Positions 10,196-19,352 of a stretch of DNA of 27,310 nucleotides are shown in pieces (positions within the stretch are counted from its first letter, which is position 1; each line of letters begins with the position of its first letter). Made by a program: the position numbers and the translations under genes. Below the pieces are notes generated by a model. The model did not search any database and was not told where the DNA came from. It was given only the letters and a program-made list of their open reading frames with translations. The stretch comes from Mesostigma viride. Lineage: Eukaryota; Streptophyta; Mesostigmatophyceae; Mesostigmatales; Mesostigmataceae. The stretch lies in contig RPFO01000099.1 of assembly GCA_009746045.1 (NCBI GenBank), positions 40,001-67,310 of the forward strand. The letters run 5' to 3'.

Positions 10196-10410
10196 ATTTA
10201 TTGCTCCAACCCCACACCTAACTTGTTCCGGAGCTGTTCGAAGCGAAGAGCAATGGGAGGGATCGGACCCGAGCCAGATTTGAGTGCGGAACATGATGGC
10301 TGGCCTACCTCACTCCGAACATTAAGGTGGACCCGGGTTCGAATCCTGTCAGTGCTATTCGCTTCGAACAGTTCCGGAACGATTTTTTTTGTGGGGGTGG
10401 AGCAATAAAT
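10196..10410. mobile_element. 215-bp fold-back element with tRNA T-arm-like arms
   Basis: The outer arms 10196-10255 and 10353-10410 are inverted repeats, about 80% identical by eye, beginning ATTTATTGCTCC and containing GTTCCGGA-CTGTTCGAAGCGAA. The similarity continues inward. The left arm has GGGATCGGACCCGAG and the right arm, on the opposite strand, has AGGATTCGAACCCGGG. These resemble the reverse complement of a tRNA T-arm (B box GGTTCGAATCC on the plus strand at about 10336-10346). This is a MITE-like element, possibly tRNA-derived. No target-site duplication was confirmed. Confidence 0.75.
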
Positions 10411-10666
10411 TCTCGACATGCAGAAACAAATGTCGAATAGATTGTGCAAAAAAATATCGAAATCCTTATCATTATTTAAATATACAGCATAAAATTATGT
10501 TGCAGTAAAAAATAACTGTTAATTGAAGGCCGCAAAAAATTATCAACTACCCTTAAACTTGACCTCAGAAAGATCTCGAAAAATATATACAATATATGCG
10601 GCCACCTTTTTACACCCTACTGAAGCCCCACTCTAAAGATATAATACGAGCCGAAACTAGGGCGTC
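10411..10666. other. AT-rich intergenic stretch
   Basis: This is AT-rich sequence without a coding frame, lying between the fold-back element and the first palindrome copy. It is the downstream flank of the minus-strand transposase-like gene. Confidence 0.4.
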
Positions 10667-10687
10667 GTCTACCCGCAGCGAGACCCC
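10667..10687. repeat. Palindrome-family copy, leftmost in window
   Basis: GTCTACCCGCAGCGAGACCC, read on the minus strand, has half-sites GGGTCTCG and GTCTACC around a CTGCGG/CCGCAG centre. It lies about 50 bases beyond the stop codon of the minus-strand transposase-like gene and marks the left limit of the family. Confidence 0.7.
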
Positions 10688-10735
10688 AATTTCTTGTTTA
10701 AGTCGGTGCCGGCCCCTCCGGGGCTTCATCCTTGA

Positions 10736-13700
10736 TCACACCAGCGCAGTAAGCCACTTGTCGAGCTCCTTGCTCATCCTGATGTCGGCACACATTCCGT
10801 CGCTGCGCACGCGTGCTTCTAGCCGGAGAGCCGGAGCGACGCAGAGATAGCAATTCACAAGCTCGGGCTGGCGTGACGGTGGCCAATCCTCAACGTTGAG
10901 CGTGAAATGCAGGGGGTCATGCTTATCCCGCTTCCAAATCCGAACGGGAAGAATGCCATTCCCGGCGAGGAACAGCTCCTTCTCCCGTCCGTTCCGGCCC
11001 TCGACCCACCTCTCGAAGTTTCGTCTAACACGATCGGCCCGGCTTCGCTTACAACCTCAGCCAACCAGAACGGGTGGATGGGATCGTGATCCGTGTCCTT
11101 GTCCGATGGAACTGCCACATAGTCGTGGAGTCTCATCTGCCGGCCCATCGCCTCCCGCTTGTCCTTCAGCTGCTCCCCCCGCGTCACCATGCGAACCGGA
11201 GGGTTGGGCTGGCTCGGTGGCAGCAAACGGACAGTTTTCATCGAGCTTCCTGCATCATTGAACTCGATGATAAACGACCACTCGCTTAGACATCCCTCAA
11301 ACCGCCCAGCCAAACAGGGCGGACAGTAGCAGGAATAGCGCCTAATCATCAAAAGGCCAGGGTCGGACTTGTCCAGTCGCCACCAATGCGCCTTCTTGAT
11401 GCCAGGCACCTCCTCCACCTCCGCGCGTCGGCCGGACTCGACGTCCTGTCATCAAATAGTTAGGGCAAAAAGAATACCGTTCAAGTTAGCAAAATTGACC
11501 AAAAATCAATAAAACAGGGTATAGCTGCAGAGAGACCCCTTACAAAAAAAAAAATAACGACAAGACATCAAGTGATCAAAATTCGACACAGGGTATAGCT
11601 GCAGAGAGACCCCATTCGAATCATAATAACAACGTACGACAAGATATTAAGTGATCGAAATTCGACACAGGGTATAGCTGCAGAGAGACCCCATTCGAAT
11701 CATAATAACAACGTACGACAAGATATCAAGTGATCGAAATTCGACACAGGGTATAGCTGCAGAGAGACCCCTTCATACCGATAGAACAAGCGAAATTTCA
11801 TACCTAAAAGAAAAGCAACCCATTGACAGTATATAGGGTCTCTCTGCAGAGATACCTTTATTGGGTTTGAATTTTTATAGAACAGCGGCAGTTGACGTCT
11901 TAAAACCTGAAATAACACACAATTCCGTACCGGGGGTAAAAGGAAGAAGTGGCGAGTGACGTTCTCGGCCCGCGCGCGGGCCGACTCCCTGCTCGATGTC
12001 TTGCCGCCCTGCCAGTTCTGGTTCAAGTAGGCGACTAGCTGGTGGGTCTCAAGTATGTGCTGGTTTTCGGGAATCCTCTGCATTTCCCTCAAGACGCACT
12101 TGCACTTCGCTCCTTGACCATCCACCTCCCCCTTCCCATGCTGCTCCCCCATGTAGTGGAACTCAAAGGCCTGCAGGTCGGGATCCCCCATGAGCAGACC
12201 GTTAATCTGGTTAATCACGTACCTGGACTTAAACTGCACCGCGCAGTTGTCCGAGCACATGTACAGGTTTCGCACCTCTACCCCTACTTCTACCCGCAGG
12301 GTTTCCAGAATCTTGCGAAGAGCGTATACGAGTGCGCGCTCGCCCCGCTTGATACTGGAATCCCCCAGGAAAAAGAAGACGCGCTTTTCCAGCTCGCCGT
12401 TGAGCCGATAACGCACGATCATGGGCATCAGGATGTGGCTGCGCTTGTGGAAGTACTGCGACTGCAGTTGGACGTAGCTGCTGTTCTCGTAGTTCTCGGC
12501 CCAGTCGCCGTGCACGAGCACGTCCCCCTCTCTCAGATTCTTCTCCCGATCCTTGATTGTATCCGCCTGCGACCAGGCCGTAAAGCAGTGCACGGTGAAC
12601 TTGTCCCACATCTTAAGAATCTCGTCCCGCAGCTCAGCTGGGGTGGACCTCATTTGGACTTGCTCGGGCCGCTTCACCTTCTTCGCCGCCCTGCCATCGG
12701 TCTCGCCCTGTTTCGCAAAGGTCCGCAGACAGTTTCGATTTGCAATAAAATCGCATTTCGATAAGATAACTGCAACTCACAAAGGGTCTCGCTGCAGCTA
12801 TAGGTCACAAAAAAAAAAGTCAACAACATATTAACGGAGAAATAAAATCGAAACCAACTCACATTCACCCGTCGGGTCACAGTCTGCTCCACCATCTCGA
12901 ACTTGAACCAATTCAGAATCTCCGTGGAATTCTTGTCCCGATCACACTGCACCCAGTTATTATGGATGCCGCATGATTCCTCAGGACAGAACCCCTCCAC
13001 ACACGCCATCTTCAGTATGCGGTGAACCCTCTCCGTCCTCGGCACCCCATCTTCGTCCTCCACCAGCCTCTCAGAAATGTCGAGGTCTTCCAGGTCCCGT
13101 CCCCGCCATTCATCTTCCCCCTCCCCCTCTTCCATCCCCCCGCCCATTCCGCCCCCTTCACGCAGCCCGTTATCCCTGCCGTCAGTCTCGGCGGACACCG
13201 GGCAGTGAAAGTGCTTGATCCAGTCCGTCGAGTGAATGGCTTTCCACATTCCGCAAGTACCGTCCGGCTCTCTGTACTTGGAGCATCCCGCACACTCCGC
13301 GCCACACTTGCAGTTCTTGCCGTGGTTCGCATTGGAGTGCTTGGTCCACGCCCCCATGGCCGACTGCATGGTGACGTGCTTCTCACACGCGCACAGGTTC
13401 CTCTCCTTCCACTTGCCCTTGATGCAATCGGGCGCGTATTTGCAGAAGGTCGTGTAGCCCACGTGAATGCCCACGTCCTTATCATACTGGTTACTCCTTT
13501 TGTTCCAGTACGCATGCTTTTCGAGAAAGTGATTGTACATGTCCTCCTTGGAGGTCATGTAATAGCGCGCTCCCTCAACGGCGACGAGCACCCCGTGATT
13601 GCCACGACCCTCCCTGCTGTAAGTGCGCTTGACATCCTTCATCTGGGAGGAGGCGCGCGACTCATCATCGTGCATCCACGCGTCCACTATCGCGTCAATC

Positions 13701-14428
13701 ACGAATTGCGGCAAAGGGCGCCCCTTGCGAGCCTGCGCGTGTCTGAGGTAGTCCAACTTCTGCTGCCTTCGTATCGCGCGAATTCCGCGAATCTTCTTGG
13801 CGTCCATCCCCGTCAGGTTCTCCAACTCCGCGGCCGAAAACTCCTTCTCCAAGTCGTCACCACAGTAAAGCGTGGACATCAGCACCATCCTGACGTCTCT
13901 GTCTGCGTCGCTTTTGGTCAGACCATCAAAAAAGCCGTTAATCCGAGCCACCCAGAACCTGTTCAGTTCTGCCATCCGCTCCTGATTGTAAAGCTTTTTC
14001 GCCTCCTCATGATACTTCCCGTGACCTAGTTCAGCGGCCCTAGAGTTAAAGCCAGCAATCATCTGGTCGAAAGCCGGCCCCCGCCCCTCGGGTTTTGTCA
14101 TCGCCTGAGCCGCTTCAAACGCCTGGTCAGCGAAATATTCCCCAATAACCCTCTTTGATTTCGAGTATTCTCCCGGCCGCTTGACTTCCTTGGCTTCAGG
14201 CTGCGCTGGATTCTGGTTCTCATCTCCGAAAACCCTTTTTGCGCCAGTTGACTGCTTCGTCCCGGTGTTCAACTTAATTGCACTGAATCCTGGACGACCG
14301 GACGCAAGGGCGAAAACTCCCACCCGTTCGCGTGCTGCATGCCATGACGACCGGCACAACGAAATCCATGCAAATCGAGTATCGTTGGGAAAAGCGACAA
14401 TTACAGACAAAGTTCGAAAGTGTATCAT
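10736..14428 (-). CDS. DDE/RNase-H-fold transposase-like protein (3 exons)
   Basis: Exon 1 is 14428-12863, exon 2 12707-11931 and exon 3 11445-10736; both introns are phase 0 and the product is about 1,015 residues. The N-terminal half has a helical region, then KDV, TSKEDMYNHFLEK, HVGYTTFCKYAPD and a CAC-EKH Cys/His cluster. The catalytic core in exon 2 has GDWAENYE (Asp near 12506), MCSDNCAVQFKSRY (Asp near 12251) and HYMGEQHGKGEVDG (acidic residues near 12130), the D-D-E/D layout of a large family of uncharacterised animal and protist transposase-like proteins as I remember them. Exon 3 has CYCPPC and a chromo/BAH-like VAVPSDKDT-PFWLAEV segment. A one-base frame change near 11015-11025 (a GAAAC run) restores a good C-terminus ending KELDKWLTALV and TGA at 10736. 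The first roughly 50 residues look weak, so the true start may be in an upstream exon. The enzymatic role is inferred. Confidence 0.65.
11446..11930 (-). other. Intron 2 of the transposase-like gene, holding tandem palindrome units
   Basis: The 485-base intron has donor GTACGG after CCCCCG and acceptor GATGACAG, in phase 0. It contains four direct repeats of a 74-79 bp unit (palindrome copies at 11517, 11591, 11670 and 11749) and a fifth, differently flanked copy at 11836-11857. Units share GATCGAAATTCGACAC before the palindrome and ATTCGAATCATAATAAC after it. The intron has grown by tandem duplication of a palindrome-bearing unit. Confidence 0.75.
12708..12862 (-). other. Intron 1 of the transposase-like gene
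   Basis: The donor is GTGAGT and the acceptor GAAACAG, in phase 0, joining TRRVN to GETDGR. One palindrome copy lies at 12784-12805 (GGGTCTCG then GCTATAGG, slightly decayed), close to a 10-A run. Confidence 0.8.
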
Positions 14429-14443
14429 TTTTTACCACGATTG

Positions 14444-14701
14444 GGGTCTAGCTGCAGCTAGACCCTTAGAGGGGCTTTTTCCGTTAGACGAAAAGATTAC
14501 CTGATGTGGTGAACTTAGCATACCCCGACCAAGATTGGGGTCTCGCTGCAGCTAGACCCTTCATTGCGGCGTGCGATTGTTAAATCACAGACTTCTGATT
14601 CATTAATTTTATAGCAACCATAAAGAGGGTCTAGCTGCAGCGAGACCCTTGAATTTAAGCTATTGCTTGTGGTTATAAATGGTCTAGCTGCAGAGAGACC
14701 C
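14444..14701. repeat. Cluster of four palindrome copies upstream of the transposase-like gene
   Basis: Copies lie at 14444-14465 (symmetric TAG/CTA), 14538-14559 (TCG/CTA), 14627-14648 (TAG/CGA) and 14681-14701 (TAG/AGA). The spacing is about 94, 89 and 54 bases and the intervening sequence is not obviously shared. The cluster may lie in 5' untranslated introns of the gene, since GT-containing donor-like sites occur nearby (AAGGTGAGG at about 14730, CAGGTAATC at about 14500), but no exon could be fixed. Confidence 0.75.
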
Positions 14702-14789
14702 CAATAAGGACGAAAAGATTTCAGGTTTTCCTCACCTTCGCGGCTCATTCTCTTATTAGTTCTCCCAGAACACTCAGATACCTGCATGG

Positions 14790-15140
14790 CGAGAATAACA
14801 AAAATAACACAGTAGCATTGATAAAATTGTTTATCAGAAAATATATATACTAATTACAGTATATTTTGCAAAAGATTTTATAATATATTGTGAATAGCAT
14901 GGTTAAATTCCACATACTTTAATAATATGGTATGTTAAAGTATATAGAATCATTATTTAGTAAATCATTTACAAGAAAAAGTGGTATAGACTATTATTAT
15001 TATATAGTTCGGCAATCTATGATAGTAAGACGTACCGGATGTCAGGTTTATCAGCGGGCTCCAGGGCTATAGCGTCTCGCTGCAGCGTGATTGTTTGGTG
15101 CTATGACTGATTTCAGTAGATGTGCAGAAAAAAATTTATT
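14790..15140. other. AT-rich stretch with one decayed palindrome
   Basis: 14815-15010 is strongly AT-rich and has no coding frame. A degenerate palindrome copy (GCGTCTCGCTGCAGCGTGA) lies at 15072-15093. Confidence 0.5.
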
Positions 15141-15144
15141 TCCA

Positions 15145-15205
15145 TGACCACACCAGGAATCGAACCCAGAACCTCATTGTACATTGACGCATGGTAACGA
15201 TGTCA
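15145..15205 (-). other. tRNA-like 3' half (B box) remnant
   Basis: On the minus strand, CTGGGTTCGATTCCTGG forms a full 5-bp T-arm with a B-box loop, followed by TGTGGTCA and a T-rich tract. No matching 5' acceptor strand and no convincing D-arm are found upstream, so it is not an intact tRNA gene. It may be a SINE-type or tRNA-derived fragment. Confidence 0.35.
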
Positions 15206-15526
15206 GCCAAACATCCGAATGTTCCCAGGTAAATGGGCTGGAGGTCGTCTCTTTTTATACCTGCGGCCACAAGCACGGGTGACGGCATATTGGATGTCGT
15301 CCAATCCGCTAGCTTGGTTCCAAAAGATGGGATCGAGCTTTTGCACCAGCGCCGCGCTTCCAGTTTTCAGTTCCGTGGGGAGGAACGAGGATGCCACGTT
15401 TCCAATTTTTTCAATACCGTTCAGCCCTGTGACGCCGCGTCCGTTTTGCGAATTGCGACCGTCCCATCGCCCATCGAAAAAGAAGCGCAGCCGCAGAGAG
15501 ACCCCATAGCTGATACGAGCTGCCAT
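15203..15526 (-). pseudogene. Possible gene fragment, unrecognised
   Basis: About 107 open codons on the minus strand include a protein-like stretch (IEKIGNVASSFLPTEL, LDPIFWNQASGLDDIQY). The frame runs through the palindrome-like sequence at 15485-15505 at its 5' end. No family is recognised and plus-strand frames over the same DNA are also open. It could be a transposon-borne fragment or a chance frame. Confidence 0.25.
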
Positions 15527-15691
15527 ATCGTTTCGACGTTTGCATGCTACCTGCTGGATTATAAAATCCTACGTTGATACCTGCCTGGTGCCGGAAGTTT
15601 ACAAGGAAATCGGTCTGCTTTCGCCGCACAACGAAAAAAAGGTGAGCTTTTGCCGCATCCTGGATGGTAGGCTGACTAAAATTGTTCTATC
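15519..15691. repeat. 165-bp direct duplication, copy 1
   Basis: It matches 16091-16258 in the same orientation. Shared blocks are CATATCGTTTCGACGTTTGC, ATGCTACCTGC-GGATTATAA, ACCTGCCTG, CTTTTGCCGCA and TGGATGGTAGGCTGACTAAA. The copies differ by scattered substitutions and small gaps. Confidence 0.8.
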
Positions 15692-16090
15692 AAAAACGGC
15701 AACTAAACAGCGCATGCACGCCGACGACACAGTTAGCCAGCTGGGCGAAGACATGTCCTTGCTGCCATCGCAAGAAACTCTATGTTGCAGCAAGAGTGAT
15801 AAAAATGTCTGGCTTCCTTCTTTTCGTTGCTAGCTAAACCCTGCAGACATCTCGGTAGAGTCAGCTAAGCCGATCCTAATCCACATCTGGCATCCATCCC
15901 TTTAGTCTAGTTGCCATGGAGCGTTTCTTGGTCTCGCACATGTCGATCATGGTGGTGCTAGGCTTTCACTTGGGTCACCCTTTCCATGTTTGCTATGCCT
16001 TTGGTCTGGTTAGGTTATAGGTGTAGATGTGCACATACTGCATTTGCTGCGTTTCTAATCGGTGCTCCTGTTTGATGCTTTTTTTCCCCT
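15692..16090. other. Spacer between the duplicated 165-bp segments
   Basis: No supported gene is seen. A short plus-strand frame continues from the upstream duplication to 15833, but it has no recognisable protein character. Confidence 0.4.
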
Positions 16091-16258
16091 TCATATCGTT
16101 TCGACGTTTGCATGCTACCTGCCGGATTATAACATCGGACGTTGCTACCTGCCTGCATAACGATAGTTTGCAAGAAATCTTCATTTTGCCGAAACACAAA
16201 AAAAGGTGATCTTTTGCCGCAACGTGGATGGTAGGCTGACTAAAATTGTGCTGCTACG
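16091..16258. repeat. 165-bp direct duplication, copy 2, abutting the minisatellite
   Basis: This is the second copy of 15519-15691. Its last shared string, GGCTGACTAAAATTGT, runs directly into the first GCTGCTACGTATC of the 30-bp array, whereas copy 1 continues with TCTATCAAAAACGG. The minisatellite therefore begins precisely at the end of the duplicated segment. Confidence 0.8.
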
Positions 16259-18127
16259 TATCAATACATGTGGGGGGGTGCTGCTACGTATCAATACATG
16301 TGGGGGGGTGCTGCTACGTATCAATACATGTGGGGGGGTGCTGCTACGTATCAATACACGTGGGGGGGTGCTGCTACGTATCAATACATGTGGGGGGGTG
16401 CTGCTACGTATCAATACATGTGGGGGGGTGCTGCTACGTATCAATACATGTGGGGGGGTGCTGCTACGTATCAATACACGTGGGGGGGTGCTGCTACGTA
16501 TCAATACATGTGGGGGGTGCTGCTACGTATCAATACATGTGGGGGGGTGCTGCTACGTATCAATACATGTGGGGGGGTGCTGCTACGTATCAATACATGT
16601 GGGGGGGTGCTGCTACGTATCAATACACGTGGGGGGGTGCTGCTACGTATCAATACATGTGGGGGGGTGCTGCTACGTATCAATACATGTGGGGGGGTGC
16701 TGCTACGTATCAATACATGTGGGGGGGTGCTGCTACGTATCAATACACGTGGGGGGGTGCTGCTACGTATCAATACATGTGGGGGGTGCTGCTACGTATC
16801 AATACATGTGGGGGGGTGCTGCTACGTATCAATACATGTGGGGGGGTGCTGCTACGTATCAATACATGTGGGGGGGTGCTGCTACGTATCAATACATGTG
16901 GGGGGGTGCTGCTACGTATCAATACATGTGGGGGGGTGCTGCTACGTATCAATACATGTGGGGGGGTGCTGCTACGTATCAATACATGTGGGGGGGTGCT
17001 GCTACGTATCAATACATGTGGGGGGGTGCTGCTACGTATCAATACATGTGGGGGGGTGCTGCTACGTATCAATACATGTGGGGGGGGTGCTACGTATCAA
17101 TACATGTGGGGGGGTGCTACGTATCAATACATGTGGGGGGTGCTGCTACGTATCAATACATGTGGGGGGGTGCTGCTACGTATCAATACACGTGGGGGGG
17201 TGCTGCTACGTATCAATACATGTGGGGGGGTGCTGCTACGTATCAATACATGTGGGGGGGTGCTGCTACGTATCAATACATGTGGGGGGGTGCTGCTACG
17301 TATCAATACATGTGGGGGGGTGCTGCTACGTATCAATACATGTGGGGGGGTGCTACGTATCAATACATGTGGGGGGGTGCTGCTACGTATCAATACATGT
17401 GGGGGGTGCTGCTACGTATCAATACATGTGGGGGGGTGCTGCTACGTATCAATACATGTGGGGGGGTGCTGCTACGTATCAATACATGTGGGGGGGTGCT
17501 GCTACGTATCAATACATGTGGGGGGGTGCTACGTATCAATACATGTGGGGGGTGCTGCTACGTATCAATACATGTGGGGGGGTGCTGCTACGTATCAATA
17601 CATGTGGGGGGGTGCTGCTACGTATCAATACATGTGGGGGGGTGCTGCTACGTATCAATACATGTGGGGGGGTGCTGCTACGTATCAATACATGTGGGGG
17701 GGTGCTGCTACGTATCAATACATGTGGGGGGGTGCTGCTACGTATCAATACATGTGGGGGGGTGCTGCTACGTATCAATACATGTGGGGGGGTGCTGCTA
17801 CGTATCAATACATGTGGGGGGGTGCTGCTACGTATCAATACATGTGGGGGGGTGCTGCTACGTATCAATACATGTGGGGGGGTGCTGCTACGTATCAATA
17901 CATGTGGGGGGGTGCTACGTATCAATACATGTGGGGGGGTGCTGCTACGTATCAATACATGTGGGGGGGTGCTGCTACGTATCAATACATGTGGGGGGGT
18001 GCTGCTACGTATCAATACATGTGGGGGGGTGCTGCTACGTATCAATACACGTGGGGGGGTGCTGCTACGTATCAATACATGTGGGGGGGTGCTGCTACGT
18101 ATCAATACATGTGGGGGGGTGATGCTA
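16249..18127. repeat. 30-bp G-rich minisatellite, about 63 units
   Basis: The unit is GCTGCTACGTATCAATACA followed by (C/T)GTG, a run of usually seven G and T. Units are nearly identical. Variants are CACGTG instead of CATGTG, six or eight G, and 27-base units lacking one GCT. Because 30 is divisible by three, open frames of 600-700 codons run across it on the plus strand; they are artefacts of periodicity. Units 1-9 and 10-18 carry the same variant order, so a 269-bp higher-order block was duplicated. Confidence 0.95.
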
Positions 18128-18129
18128 CG

Positions 18130-18805
18130 TATCATTTATTTATTCATGCCATCATCCCCCCACATTTAATTATTAATGCCATCACCCCCCCACATTCTTT
18201 TATTCATGGCAGCACACCCCCACATTTATTTATTCATGCCATCACCCCCCCACATTTAATTATTAATGCCAGCACCCCCCAACATTCATTTATTCATGCC
18301 ATCACACCCCCACATTCTTTTATTCATGGCAGCACCCCCCCACATTTATTTATTCATGCCATCACCCCCCACATTTAATTATTAATGCCAGCACCCCCCA
18401 ACATTCATTTATTCATGCCATCACACCCCCACATTCTTTTATTCATGGCAGCACCCCCCCACATTCTTTTATTCATGGCAGCACCCCCCCACATTTATTT
18501 ATTCATGCCATCACACCCCCACATTCTTTTATTCATGGCAGCACCCCCCCACATTTATTTATTCATGCCATCACCCCCCACATTTAATTATTAATGCCAG
18601 CACCCCCCAACATTCATTTATTCATGCCATCACACCCCCACATTCTTTTATTCATGGCAGCACCCCCCCACATTTATTTATTCATGCCATCACCCCCCCA
18701 CATTTAATTATTAATGCCAGCACCCCCCCACATGCATTTATACATAGCATCCCCCCCCACATGTATTTATACGTAGCTTCCCCCCCCACATGTATTTATA
18801 CGTGG
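18130..18805. repeat. Second 30-bp array, C-rich, inverted relative to the first
   Basis: There are about 22 units built as CACCCCCCCACATTTATTTA followed by TTCATGCCAT, with four recurring variants that repeat mostly in a fixed a-b-c-d order (a roughly 120-bp higher-order unit). Compared with the reverse complement of the first array (CACCCCCCCACATGTATTGA...), the units are clearly related, and the last three units (18722-18803) are nearest to it. The first array is thus followed by a diverged array in opposite orientation. Confidence 0.85.
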
Positions 18806-18811
18806 TCGTAA

Positions 18812-19275
18812 GGGTCTCGCTGCGGGTAGACCCTCGGAATTTTGTTTTTGTATTGACGTTAGGGTCTCGCTGCAGCGAGACCCCAAGGAATGTCAATTTT
18901 TCATGTTTTCATGATGGGGGGTCTTTCTTTTCTCACCCTTAAAATGATTTGTTTTTGTATCGGTGTTAGGGTCTCGCTGCAGCGAGACCCCTACGAATGT
19001 CGACTTTTAATGTTTGCAAGATGGGAGGGGGCTTTCTTCGCTCACCCTAAAAATTATTTGTTTTTGTTTGACGTTAGGGTCTCGCTGCAGCGAGACCCCA
19101 AGGAATGTATACTTTTTTATGTTTGCATGATGGGAGGTTGCTTGTTTACGCTCACCCTAAAAATGATTTGTTTTTGCTTGAAGTGAGGGTCTCGCTGCAG
19201 CGAGACGCCAAAGTTTTGCATTAAACTAAATGTCCCTTTTAGAATCCACGAAAGGGTCTAGCTGCAGCGAGACCC
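18812..19275. repeat. Palindrome cluster with 107-110 bp tandem units
   Basis: Palindrome copies lie at 18812, 18862, 18969, 19077, 19187 and 19254. Those at 18862, 18969, 19077 and 19187 are spaced 107, 108 and 110 bases apart and share flanks: AATGT...TTTTTCATGTTT...GATGGG before CTCACCC and ATTTGTTTTTG after it. The four are symmetric GGGTCTCG/CGAGACCC copies (the last with one change). The cluster lies directly upstream of the large plus-strand gene and downstream of the C-rich array. Confidence 0.85.
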
Positions 19276-19352
19276 TCCCCATCGTTTTTCTGCCGGCGAT
19301 TCAGATTCTGAATGACATTTGTGAAACTTGCTTTTTTGATATTGTTCTGCAG

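Noticed and set aside
13022-14029. 335-codon plus-strand frame opposite the transposase-like gene
   Set aside because: It is antisense to a motif-bearing exon and has no recognisable domain or splice context.
16249-18127. CRISPR array
   Set aside because: There is no unique spacer sequence. The 30-bp units are contiguous tandem repeats in a eukaryotic context and no cas genes are present.
16181-18135. Minus-strand frames encoding repeated IRSSTPPHVL
   Set aside because: Same periodicity artefact on the opposite strand.
16206-18378. Open frames of 600-700 codons across the 30-bp array, with repeats such as RINTCGGVL and ATYQYMWGG
   Set aside because: They arise in all three plus-strand frames because the repeat length is a multiple of three and the unit lacks stops. 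Frame changes at 27- and 29-base units swap the peptide, and no codon or splice evidence supports translation.
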